A stretch of DNA of 36,384 bases from Alicyclobacillus sp. (GTDB lineage: Bacteria > Bacillota > Bacilli > Alicyclobacillales > Alicyclobacillaceae). Where the stretch lies: NCBI GenBank assembly GCA_023512635.1, contig JAILZF010000003.1, forward strand, positions 1-36,384, given 5' to 3'. Below are positions 17,248 through 25,377 of the stretch, piece by piece (within the stretch, counting starts at the first letter, position 1; every line of letters starts with the position of its first letter). A program made the position numbers and the translations under genes. The notes beneath the pieces are model-generated. The model was given only the letters and a program-made list of their open reading frames with translations. It had not been told where the DNA came from and searched no databases.

Positions 17248-18513
17248 CTACTCGCCCGCCCGCCGTACCCGGCGCGTCACCTTGCCCAATCCCTGCCAGG
17301 CTTGTTCCAGCTGACCCCAGCTCCCCGCCGGCAGCATCGCATCCACGTACCGGGCCAGTTGCTGCTGGCCGCGGGCGGCCGGTACAAACCCTGGCAGCCC
17401 AGCCAACGGATTCCACCACACCAAGCGGTAGGCTCGGCGCGCCAACCGCTGCAACTCCCGCTCCAGCTCGTCCGCATCCCCTGCATCCAGACCATCCGTG
17501 GCCAGCACCACACAGGCCCCCGGCTGCAGTGCCACACCTGCCCAGCGCTGGCGCAAAGCGGACAACGCGTCAGCCAACCGGGTTCCTCCCGCGAAATCAG
17601 TCACGCGGTCGGCCGTTTCGCGCAACGCCCGGTCTGGATCGCGGTAGCGCAAGGCAGACGTCACCCGTGTCAATCGGGTACTAAAGGCAAATCCGTCCAA
17701 CTGCACCCCTGCCAACAGCAAGGCGTGAAGAAAGCGCAGCAAACCGCGGCTGTACGGTTCCATCGATCCGCTGACGTCGCACACCACAAGCACAGGCCGC
17801 TGCCTGCGCGGCTGGCTGCGCCAAGCGACAGGCGCTGCAGTGCCCCGCACCCCCTCGCGCAGGGTGGCTGGCCAGTCGACTTCCTGCCCGCGGGCGGCCG
17901 GTTGCCAGCGCCGCCCTGGCCGCCACAGCGGCTGCACCCGCACTTGCCAGCGCTGCAGCTGCGCCCACTCTTCCTCAGTCATCCTTACAAAGTCACGGTG
18001 GCGCAGATGCTCTTCTAGACTCGCCCCGGTGCGCGCCACGAGCGACACACGGCCAGCGTCTGCAGCATCCGCTGCCCCTGCATGGCCCATCCAACTCACG
18101 CGTGGCGCCCCGCGCCGCTGCACCCAACGTTGAGCCACTTGCGCCAACAGGGTTTGTTCGTTCAAGGGCGACGGCGGCCAGTGCAGCGAGCGCCAAAACT
18201 GACGCCAAGCGGCGTGGAACAGCGGAAGGTGCTGCGGGTGTTTGACCACCACGGCCTGGACCGCCGTCCGGCAGACGTCGGCGTCCTCCCAACCCACACT
18301 GTCCAACGCCGCCAACGCCAGTTGCTCCTCCGCCGGACCGACCACCATGCCCAGCCGGCGCAAGCCACGAAAGAACGTCAGCAGGTTGCCCGTGAAGACG
18401 TCATCCTCGAGTACCCTCTGGTTGCCGCCGTCCCGTGTGATCTGAACCGGGTTGTGGGGCCCCTCGTCTCTGCTTTCCATCTCCTCGGTGCTTCCAGGGT
18501 TGCGGTCCATCAC
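17248..18513 (-). CDS. CoxE-like von Willebrand factor A protein
   Basis: RPVLVVCDVSGSMEPYSRGLLRFLHALLLAGVQLDGFAFSTRLTRVT (MIDAS DxSGS), VLATDGLDAGD. Start overlaps coxD stop (ATGA). Confidence 0.92.
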   Translation of the reverse strand: MMDRNPGSTEEMESRDEGPHNPVQITRDGGNQRVLEDDVFTGNLLTFFRGLRRLGMVVGPAEEQLALAALDSVGWEDADVCRTAVQAVVVKHPQHLPLFHAAWRQFWRSLHWPPSPLNEQTLLAQVAQRWVQRRGAPRVSWMGHAGAADAADAGRVSLVARTGASLEEHLRHRDFVRMTEEEWAQLQRWQVRVQPLWRPGRRWQPAARGQEVDWPATLREGVRGTAAPVAWRSQPRRQRPVLVVCDVSGSMEPYSRGLLRFLHALLLAGVQLDGFAFSTRLTRVTSALRYRDPDRALRETADRVTDFAGGTRLADALSALRQRWAGVALQPGACVVLATDGLDAGDADELERELQRLARRAYRLVWWNPLAGLPGFVPAARGQQQLARYVDAMLPAGSWGQLEQAWQGLGKVTRRVRRAGE

Positions 18514-19418
18514 AGGTCCTCCGGCCCCAATTCTGCCAAGACGCGTTCCACCCGGTTGGAACCACCAACACCCGGACGCGTCAGCAATTCGAGGTCATCC
18601 TTGTACTTCAACAAACACCCGAGCGTTTCCTCCACGCGTTCCGCTGACAACCGCTCTGTCGCCAAGGCCGCCAGCGCGGCCCCCCAGTGCAATGTCTCGG
18701 CCAACCCTGGTTTTTTCACCAGCGGTTCCTGACGGAGGCGTTGGACGAACGCACATGCCCGCTCAGCCACCCGGCTCGCCAAAGCGGGGACTTTGGCTGT
18801 GAGAATCTGCAGTTCGCGTGCATAATCCGGATAGTCCAACCAGTGGTACAGGCAGCGTCGTTTTAAAGCGTCGTGCACCTCACGCGTGCGGTTAGACGTC
18901 AACACCACCACCGGCACCTCTTGCGCACGCAACGTCCCCAGTTCTGGAATGGTGACCTGAAACTCTCCCAGCAACTCCAGCAAAAACGCCTCAAACTCAG
19001 CGTCCCCGCGGTCCACCTCGTCAATGAGCAAGACCGGCGCCGGCCCTGCGGGATCGACCGCTTGCAAGAGAGGACGGCGCAAGAGAAACGCCGGGCTGTA
19101 CAACTCTGCGGCCAACCCCGCCAGCCATGCGTCATCCACCGCACCGGCTGGGCGTGCGGCCGCCCGCATCTGAATATGCAGCAACTGGCGCGGATAGTTC
19201 CACTCGTAGAGGGCGTCGCGCCGGTCGATGCCCTCGTAACACTGCAGGCGTACCAACGGCCGCCCCAGGGCGGCCGCCAACACCTTGGCCAATTCGGTCT
19301 TGCCTGTACCGGCTTCACCTTCCAAAAAGAGTGGGCGTTCCAACGCCAGCGCCAAGTACAGCACGGTGGCCAGTGCCTTATCCGCGATGTACCCCTCGGC
19401 CGCCAGCGCTTGTTGCAC
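18510..19418 (-). CDS. CoxD-like MoxR-family AAA+ ATPase
   Basis: LFLEGEAGTGKTELAKVLAAALGRPLVRLQCYEGIDRRDALYEWNYPRQLLHIQ, VLLIDEVDRGDAEFEAFLLELL. Exact start uncertain. Confidence 0.93.
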   Translation of the reverse strand: MQQALAAEGYIADKALATVLYLALALERPLFLEGEAGTGKTELAKVLAAALGRPLVRLQCYEGIDRRDALYEWNYPRQLLHIQMRAAARPAGAVDDAWLAGLAAELYSPAFLLRRPLLQAVDPAGPAPVLLIDEVDRGDAEFEAFLLELLGEFQVTIPELGTLRAQEVPVVVLTSNRTREVHDALKRRCLYHWLDYPDYARELQILTAKVPALASRVAERACAFVQRLRQEPLVKKPGLAETLHWGAALAALATERLSAERVEETLGCLLKYKDDLELLTRPGVGGSNRVERVLAELGPEDL

Positions 19419-19492
19419 CGTGGAAACGTCAGTAAACGATGGTTTCAGAGCAACCGCCTCGCTTTGTCTGTCTCACCCAACAGGCGTGGCGT

Positions 19493-20374
19493 TTAAGCGC
19501 CCGCTGCCGCATCGGCCAAGCCACACGCCCGGCGCAGGGCGCGTTCCGTCATCACCGCACAGAGGTGCCGACGGTACGCCTCCGAGGCAAACGCATCCCC
19601 GGCGATGGCGCCGTCGTCCGCCGCATGGCCGGCCGCCGCCCGCAAGACCTCAGGCTGCGGCGGCTGTCCAAGCAGCACAGCCTCCACTGCGCGCGCCCGG
19701 TAAGGGACGTCCGCAGCTCCTGTGACCGCTACGCGCGCGAACTCCACGGTACCGCGCGCGCCCACCGCCACCACGGCTGCGACGCCTACCACCGCGTAAC
19801 CCGAAGCGGGGTGCGGGAATTTGCTGTAACAGCTGCGTGCTCCGCTGGGCGGCAAGGCAAACGACACCGCCCGCAACACCCCGTACTCAGGCAGGGCGGT
19901 CACCAACGGCCCGAGGAAAAAGTCTTCCGCCGCAAACACCTCATCCCCAGCCGGCGACTGCACGTGCAGCTGTGCCTCCAGCGCCAGTGCCACAGCCGGC
20001 AAGTCGGAGGCGGCGTCGGCGTGCGCCAGGTTACCGCCCACCGTCCCGCGGTTGCGCACCTGCGGGTCGCCAATTTGGGCGGCGGCTTCCGCCAGCACCG
20101 GAAGGTGCTGGCAAACCAAAGGATGGGTGGCCACTTGGTGATGGGTGGTCAACGCGCCGACAAACAGCCGCTCCCCCACGACGGAAACGCCGCGCAGCTC
20201 GTCGAGCCGGCTGATGTCAATCAGTTTGGCCGGTGCGCTCAAACGCAGTTTCATCAGCGGCAACAGGCTGTGTCCGCCAGCCAACAGCTTGGCTGCACCG
20301 CCCGCCTGCTGCAACAGGTCCACCGCTTCCGCGACCGAATGCGCCCGCTCGTAAGCAAACGCCTTGGGAATCAC
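19493..20374 (-). CDS. CoxM-like FAD-binding medium subunit of molybdenum hydroxylase
   Basis: IPKAFAYERAHSVAEAVDLLQQAGGAAKLLAGGHSLLPLMKLRLSAPAKLIDI, RNRGTVGGNLAHADAASDLPA. GTG 20374 overlaps coxL TGA (GTGA), RBS GGGAGGG. Confidence 0.95.
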   Translation of the reverse strand: MIPKAFAYERAHSVAEAVDLLQQAGGAAKLLAGGHSLLPLMKLRLSAPAKLIDISRLDELRGVSVVGERLFVGALTTHHQVATHPLVCQHLPVLAEAAAQIGDPQVRNRGTVGGNLAHADAASDLPAVALALEAQLHVQSPAGDEVFAAEDFFLGPLVTALPEYGVLRAVSFALPPSGARSCYSKFPHPASGYAVVGVAAVVAVGARGTVEFARVAVTGAADVPYRARAVEAVLLGQPPQPEVLRAAAGHAADDGAIAGDAFASEAYRRHLCAVMTERALRRACGLADAAAGA

Positions 20375-22719
20375 GCCGAATCCCTCCCGCTTTGAATGGC
20401 TCGCCATACGCGCTCGGGCGTCAGCGGCATGTCAATCTCGCGCACGCCAAACGGCGCCAAGGCGTCCAGCACCGCATTCACCACGGTAGGAGTGGCCGCA
20501 ATCGTGCCCGTTTCCCCTATGCCCTTGACCCCCAACGGGTTGTGCGGCGAAGGCGTCTCTGTAAAGGCCGTCTCCAGGTTCGGGAAAAAATGGGCCTTTG
20601 GCAACGCGTAATCCATGAATGTACCGGTGACCAGCTGTCCTTGGTCATCGTATTGCGCGCCTTCCCACAGCGCCTGGCCAATCCCTTGCACCACCCCGCC
20701 GTGCACCTGGCCTTCGGCAATCATCGGGTTGATAACCGGCCCCGGGTCATCCACAGCGATGTAGCGCAGCAACTTGACTTCCCCTGTGTCTGGCAAGACC
20801 TCGACGATGCATACGTGCGTACCAAACGGGTACACAAAATTGACAGGGTCGTAGAACGCGCTGCCCTCCAACGCAGGTTCCATGCCAGCCGGCAAATTCC
20901 AGGCGAGATACGCTTGCAGCGCCACTTCTTGGAAGCTCGCCTTGCGCCCGGGTGCTCCCTTGACGGTAAACTGCCCCTCCGCAAACTCGATGTCTTCAGC
21001 CGCGGCCTCCAACATATGGGCGGCTATCGCACGCGCCTTTTCCACCACCCGGTCGGCCGCGACGGCCAAGGCACTGCCGCCCACTGGTGTCGTGCGCGAT
21101 CCGTACGTCCCCCAACCCATGGCGATGCGGTGCGTGTCACCGTGGACAATTTCAATGTCTTCTACGGGGATGCCGAACTTGGCGGCGACAATCTGGGCAA
21201 ACGTCGTCTCCTCGCCTTGCCCGTGGGGTGAGGTACCCGTGAACACCGTCACCTTGCCCGTGGGGTGCACGCGCACCGTAGCACTCTCCCACAGCCCGCC
21301 CTGAAAACCGACTGCACCCGCCACTTGCGAAGGCCCCAAACCACAGATTTCGACGTACGTGGTCACACCCACCCCGAGGTAGCGCCCCTGTTGCCGCAGG
21401 CGCGCCTGTTCTTCGCGGAAGTCAGCGTAACCGGCCATGGCCAGCGCCTTGTCCAAGGCCTGTTGGTAGTTGCCGCTGTCGTACTGCAAGCCCATCGCGG
21501 TGTGATAAGGGAACGCGTCCGCCGGAATCAAGTTCTTGCGCCGCACCGCGACAGGGTCTTGGCCAATGGTACGGGCAAACAGGTCGACCATGCGCTCCAG
21601 CAGGTAGGTCGCCTCCGGCCGGCCGGCGCCACGGTAGGCGTCTGTGGGGGTGGTATGGGTGAAGACGCCGGTCACCTCCACCGCGGCGTACGGAATTTGA
21701 TACGGCCCGGGTACGATCAACCCAAACAAAATCGTGGGTACCCCGGGCGCTGCGGTCGATAAGTACGCCCCGAGGTTGGCTGTGTTCCTGACGCGAATGG
21801 CCGTGATGGTTCCGTCGCGCCGGCCCGCCAGCTCGACGTCCAACACCATGTCGCGGCCGTGGGTGGTGGCCAGAAAGTGCTCCCGCCGGTCTTCGCTCCA
21901 CTTGACCGGCCGGCCCAGCTGCATGGCCGCAAAACCAACCAGCGCCTCGTCCGGGTAGCAAGCAATTTTGGCGCCAAACCCGCCGCCGACATCCACCGCG
22001 ACCACGCGCAGCTTGTGCTCCGGCAGGCCGAGAATCCCGGCCAGCAACAGCCTGTGAATGTGCGGGTTTTGCGACGTCAGCCACAGGGTCAGTTCGCCCG
22101 TGCTCGCATTGTAATCCGCGACAGCGGCGCGCGGCTCCATCGGGTTTGGAATCAACCGCTGTTGCCGGAAGCGTTGGCGCACCACCACCTCCGCCTGGGT
22201 GAACACCTCGTCCGTGGCATTGCCTGCCCGCCAGCGGAACGCCACGTTGCCCGGGGCGTCGTCGTGCACCAGCGGGGCGCCCGGTTGCAGCGCGGCCTCT
22301 TGCTCCGTGACCGCTGGCAGCACCTCGTACTCCACACGGATTAAATCGAGGGCGTCGCGCGCGGCGTACCGGTTTTCCGCCACCACCATGGCCACCCCGT
22401 CGCCGACGTAACGCACCTTGTCCACCGCCAACGCCGGATGCGCCGTGGCCTTGATGTCCGAGTCAGGCGGCAGCCATGCGGTGGGGATGGTTCCCATTTT
22501 GCCCGCCAAGTCGCGCCCCGTGAAGACAGCCACCACCCCTGGCGCCGCCGCGGCCGCTGCAGTATCCACTTGCACAAGGCGAGCGTGCGCGTGCGGACTG
22601 CGCAGAATGGCTGCGTACAGCATCCCTGGCAGTTGGACGTCTTCCGTATACCGGCCGCGGCCCGTGATCAGCCGCGGGTCTTCCCGGCGCTTGACCGCTG
22701 CGCCAAACACCTGTGCCAT
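20371..22719 (-). CDS. CoxL-like molybdopterin large subunit, form II
   Basis: VKRREDPRLITGRGRYTEDVQLPGMLYAAILRSPHAHARL; active-site loop reads AYRGAGR (21619-21639), the form II signature, not AYXCSFR of form I. Confidence 0.95.
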   Translation of the reverse strand: MAQVFGAAVKRREDPRLITGRGRYTEDVQLPGMLYAAILRSPHAHARLVQVDTAAAAAAPGVVAVFTGRDLAGKMGTIPTAWLPPDSDIKATAHPALAVDKVRYVGDGVAMVVAENRYAARDALDLIRVEYEVLPAVTEQEAALQPGAPLVHDDAPGNVAFRWRAGNATDEVFTQAEVVVRQRFRQQRLIPNPMEPRAAVADYNASTGELTLWLTSQNPHIHRLLLAGILGLPEHKLRVVAVDVGGGFGAKIACYPDEALVGFAAMQLGRPVKWSEDRREHFLATTHGRDMVLDVELAGRRDGTITAIRVRNTANLGAYLSTAAPGVPTILFGLIVPGPYQIPYAAVEVTGVFTHTTPTDAYRGAGRPEATYLLERMVDLFARTIGQDPVAVRRKNLIPADAFPYHTAMGLQYDSGNYQQALDKALAMAGYADFREEQARLRQQGRYLGVGVTTYVEICGLGPSQVAGAVGFQGGLWESATVRVHPTGKVTVFTGTSPHGQGEETTFAQIVAAKFGIPVEDIEIVHGDTHRIAMGWGTYGSRTTPVGGSALAVAADRVVEKARAIAAHMLEAAAEDIEFAEGQFTVKGAPGRKASFQEVALQAYLAWNLPAGMEPALEGSAFYDPVNFVYPFGTHVCIVEVLPDTGEVKLLRYIAVDDPGPVINPMIAEGQVHGGVVQGIGQALWEGAQYDDQGQLVTGTFMDYALPKAHFFPNLETAFTETPSPHNPLGVKGIGETGTIAATPTVVNAVLDALAPFGVREIDMPLTPERVWRAIQSGRDSA

Positions 22720-22731
22720 GCCGTTCCCCCC

Positions 22732-23250
22732 TTACTCAGTTTCCGCTGCTGCAACCTCGCGCCGCTCATCCGCTTCTGCCATCTGGCTGGCCGCGTATTG
22801 AACCGCCCGCACAATGTTCTGGTAGCCAGTGCAGCGGCAGAGCACGCCCTCCAGCGCTGTGCGGATCTCCTCTTCTGTCGGCCGCGGATTGTCTTGCAGC
22901 AGGCCGACCGCTGTCATGATGACGCCAGGGGTGCAAAACCCGCACTGCAACCCGTGCTTTTCCCAAAACCCGATTTGCACCGGGTGCAGACCCTCCGGGC
23001 TGGCCAGCCCTTCCACGGTCGTCACGCGTCCCCCGTCCGCCTGAACCGCCAACACGGTGCATGACTTGACGGCTTGGCCGTCCAGCAACACAGTACACGC
23101 CCCGCACTGGCTGGTGTCACAGCCGATATGCGTCCCCGTCAGCCCTAGCTGGTCGCGCAACAAGTGGACCAGCAACAGGCGCGGTTCCACCTCCGCCGTG
23201 TACGCTTTGCCGTTGACCTCCAGGCTCACCCGGACCTTCCCGGCCTCCAT
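22732..23250 (-). CDS. CoxS-like [2Fe-2S] small subunit
   Basis: [26 protein letters not shown] (plant-type 2Fe-2S), [12 protein letters not shown] and [14 protein letters not shown]. Confidence 0.96.
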   Translation of the reverse strand: MEAGKVRVSLEVNGKAYTAEVEPRLLLVHLLRDQLGLTGTHIGCDTSQCGACTVLLDGQAVKSCTVLAVQADGGRVTTVEGLASPEGLHPVQIGFWEKHGLQCGFCTPGVIMTAVGLLQDNPRPTEEEIRTALEGVLCRCTGYQNIVRAVQYAASQMAEADERREVAAAETE

Positions 23251-23468
23251 GGCTCCACCTCCAACTCACTTCCTGCCACAGCACACGCCCGCCTTTTGTC
23301 CGTCTAGTAACGCTCGTCTGTGTTTTCAGAGTACCACAAGCCTCCTGGACAGGCAAATCTCCCCTCGCCCGTCCGGCCGGAAGGCGTGCGTTTGGCGCAC
23401 TAGTAAGCCTATGACGCCAGCGTGCGATGATGACGAAACCCCGGCGAAGATTGGCAGGCTGGCAGGAG

Positions 23469-23497
23469 TTGGCCGATCCCGCTCGACCCGCTATACT
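23469..23497 (+). promoter_or_regulatory. candidate sigma-A promoter of moaA operon
   Basis: TTGGCC - 17 bp - TATACT. Confidence 0.6.
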
Positions 23498-23522
23498 AAT
23501 TCTGAAAATGTTTCAATCCCAT

Positions 23523-23549
23523 TGTCCGGACGTGCGGCACGCCCGGACA
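23523..23549 (+). promoter_or_regulatory. hairpin in the moaA 5' leader
   Basis: TGTCCGGACGTG-CGG-CACGCCCGGACA, 11/12 paired, about 26 nt downstream of the -10; second stem TGGCGG (23563-23568)/CCGCCA (23579-23584) abuts the RBS GGAGGG. Confidence 0.5.
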
Positions 23550-23597
23550 TCCGGCCAGCACATGGCGGATGGACAACGCCGCCAGGAGGGATGTCCC

Positions 23598-24677
23598 ATG
23601 ACGCCTCAACCGTCCGCTGGCTCACCATCCCCGGCATCTCCCGCCGCCCCGGCGGCGAGGGCAAACCCGCCGGTGCACGACGAACGGCAGCGGCCGCTGC
23701 GCGACCTGCGCATCTCCGTCACAGACCGCTGTAACTTTCGCTGCACCTATTGCATGCCGAAAGAGGTGTTCGGCCCGGACTTTCCGTTTTTACCGCACGC
23801 CGAACTGCTCACATTTGAAGAAATCACCCGCCTGACGCGCGTGTTTGCCCGTGCGGGTGTACGCAAGCTGCGGCTGACCGGCGGCGAACCCCTGTTGCGC
23901 CGCGACCTGGAGCGACTGGTCGGCATGCTGGCAGAGATCCCTGACATTGAGGACATCGCCTTAACCACCAACGGGTCCCTGCTTACACCGGCCAAAGCGC
24001 AGGCGCTCCGGGCCGCCGGGTTGCGCCGCATCACCATCAGCCTGGATTCCCTGCGCGACGAGACGTTTATGGCGCTTAACGCGGTGCATTTCCCTGTACA
24101 AAAGGTGTTGGCCGCCATCGACGCCGCCGCCGCCGCAGGGCTGCAGCCTGTCAAGGTCAACATGGTGGTCAAGCGCGGCGCCAACGACCGCGAGGTGTTG
24201 GAAATGGCCAACCACTTCCGCGGGACAGGGCACATCTTGCGCTTTATTGAGTATATGGACGTCGGCAACAGCAACGGCTGGCGTCTGGACGAGGTGGTCC
24301 CCGCGGCCGAGATCCTGCAGCAGATCAACGCCGTGTGGCCACTCGAAGCCGTGCCGCCCGAGCATCCAGGGGAAGTCGCCAGCCGCTACCGCTACCGCGA
24401 CGGACAGGGTGAGATAGGCGTGGTGGCGTCCGTGACACAGGCGTTTTGCCACAGCTGCAACCGCGCCCGCCTGTCCGCCGACGGGAGGCTGTTCACCTGC
24501 TTGTTTGCGGCTGCTGGGACCGACCTGCGCGGCCTGCTGCGCACCGGTTGCAGCGACGACGACCTGTACGCCGCCGTCACCGGGGTCTGGCGGCGACGGC
24601 GCGACCGCTACTCGGAGCTGCGCTTCCTGGCGACACCGCGCCAACCCAAGGTCGAGATGTCGTTTATTGGCGGCTGA
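23598..24677 (+). CDS. moaA: GTP 3',8-cyclase (molybdenum cofactor biosynthesis)
   Basis: RDLRISVTDRCNFRCTYCMP (radical SAM CxxxCxxC), LRLTGGEPLLRRDLERLV, C-terminal FCHSCNRARLSADGRLFTCLF and CLF-spaced cysteines. ATG 23598 after GGAGGG. Confidence 0.96.
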   Translation: MTPQPSAGSPSPASPAAPAARANPPVHDERQRPLRDLRISVTDRCNFRCTYCMPKEVFGPDFPFLPHAELLTFEEITRLTRVFARAGVRKLRLTGGEPLLRRDLERLVGMLAEIPDIEDIALTTNGSLLTPAKAQALRAAGLRRITISLDSLRDETFMALNAVHFPVQKVLAAIDAAAAAGLQPVKVNMVVKRGANDREVLEMANHFRGTGHILRFIEYMDVGNSNGWRLDEVVPAAEILQQINAVWPLEAVPPEHPGEVASRYRYRDGQGEIGVVASVTQAFCHSCNRARLSADGRLFTCLFAAAGTDLRGLLRTGCSDDDLYAAVTGVWRRRRDRYSELRFLATPRQPKVEMSFIGG

Positions 24678-24703
24678 TACAAAACCCAGGAGGTGGCCGT
24701 GCG

Positions 24704-25375
24704 GTGAACCCTCCGTCTGGAGACTGCTCACCGCGCGTAGCAGCCCTGGTCTTGGCGGCCGGCCGCTCTACGCGCATGGGCCAACCTAAACAGTGGCTGA
24801 GCTTGGCCGGCCAACCCATGGTCCGCTGGCCAGTGGCCACCGCCTGTGCAGCCGGTTACGACCCGGTGGTGGTGGTGACGGCGCCCACAGACGCGGCGCG
24901 CATGGCGGAGGCGCTGGCCGGTTTGCCTGTGCAACTGTGTCCCAACCCGCAGGCGGAAAGCGGCATGGCCTCTTCGCTTTGCACCGGCTTGCGTGCCCTG
25001 CCTGCCGACGTGGCGGGAGCCTCCGTTTGGTTGGCCGATCAGCCGTTGGTCCCCGCGGCCTTGGCGCAAGCCTTGCGCACCGCCTACCTGGCCGCGGCCC
25101 CGCCGGCGCTGGTGCGCGCCCGCTACGCCGGTGCAGCAGGCCACCCTGTGCTGTTTGACAGAGCTTACTTCCCCGCACTGCTGCAAGCCACCGGGGACAC
25201 CGGCGGACGGGCCGTGTTGCAGCGCCACGCAGAACGTATCCAGTACGTCGATTGGCCAGACCCGGTTGCCGCCCTGGACGCCGACACACCGGCCGATTGG
25301 AGGCGCGTGCAGGCCGCCTGGCTAAACCGGTCCCTGGCGAATCCTGCAACGACACCACGGACAGAAGGAGGCTGA
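24704..25375 (+). CDS. mocA: MocA-like molybdenum cofactor nucleotidyltransferase
   Basis: VAALVLAAGRSTRMGQPKQWLSLAGQPMVRW, NPQAESGMASSLCTGLRAL, WLADQPLVPAALAQAL, GAAGHPVLFDRAYFPALL. GTG start after AGGAGGT. Confidence 0.88.
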   Translation: MNPPSGDCSPRVAALVLAAGRSTRMGQPKQWLSLAGQPMVRWPVATACAAGYDPVVVVTAPTDAARMAEALAGLPVQLCPNPQAESGMASSLCTGLRALPADVAGASVWLADQPLVPAALAQALRTAYLAAAPPALVRARYAGAAGHPVLFDRAYFPALLQATGDTGGRAVLQRHAERIQYVDWPDPVAALDADTPADWRRVQAAWLNRSLANPATTPRTEGG

Positions 25376-25377
25376 GC

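Noticed and set aside
19439-21231. Long plus-strand ORFs of 318 and 332 aa
   Set aside because: Antisense to coxM/coxL-like genes with unmistakable family motifs; no credible domain.
20371-23250. Calling the cox-like genes an aerobic CO dehydrogenase
   Set aside because: The AYRGAGR loop is form II; CO as substrate is not supported by sequence alone.
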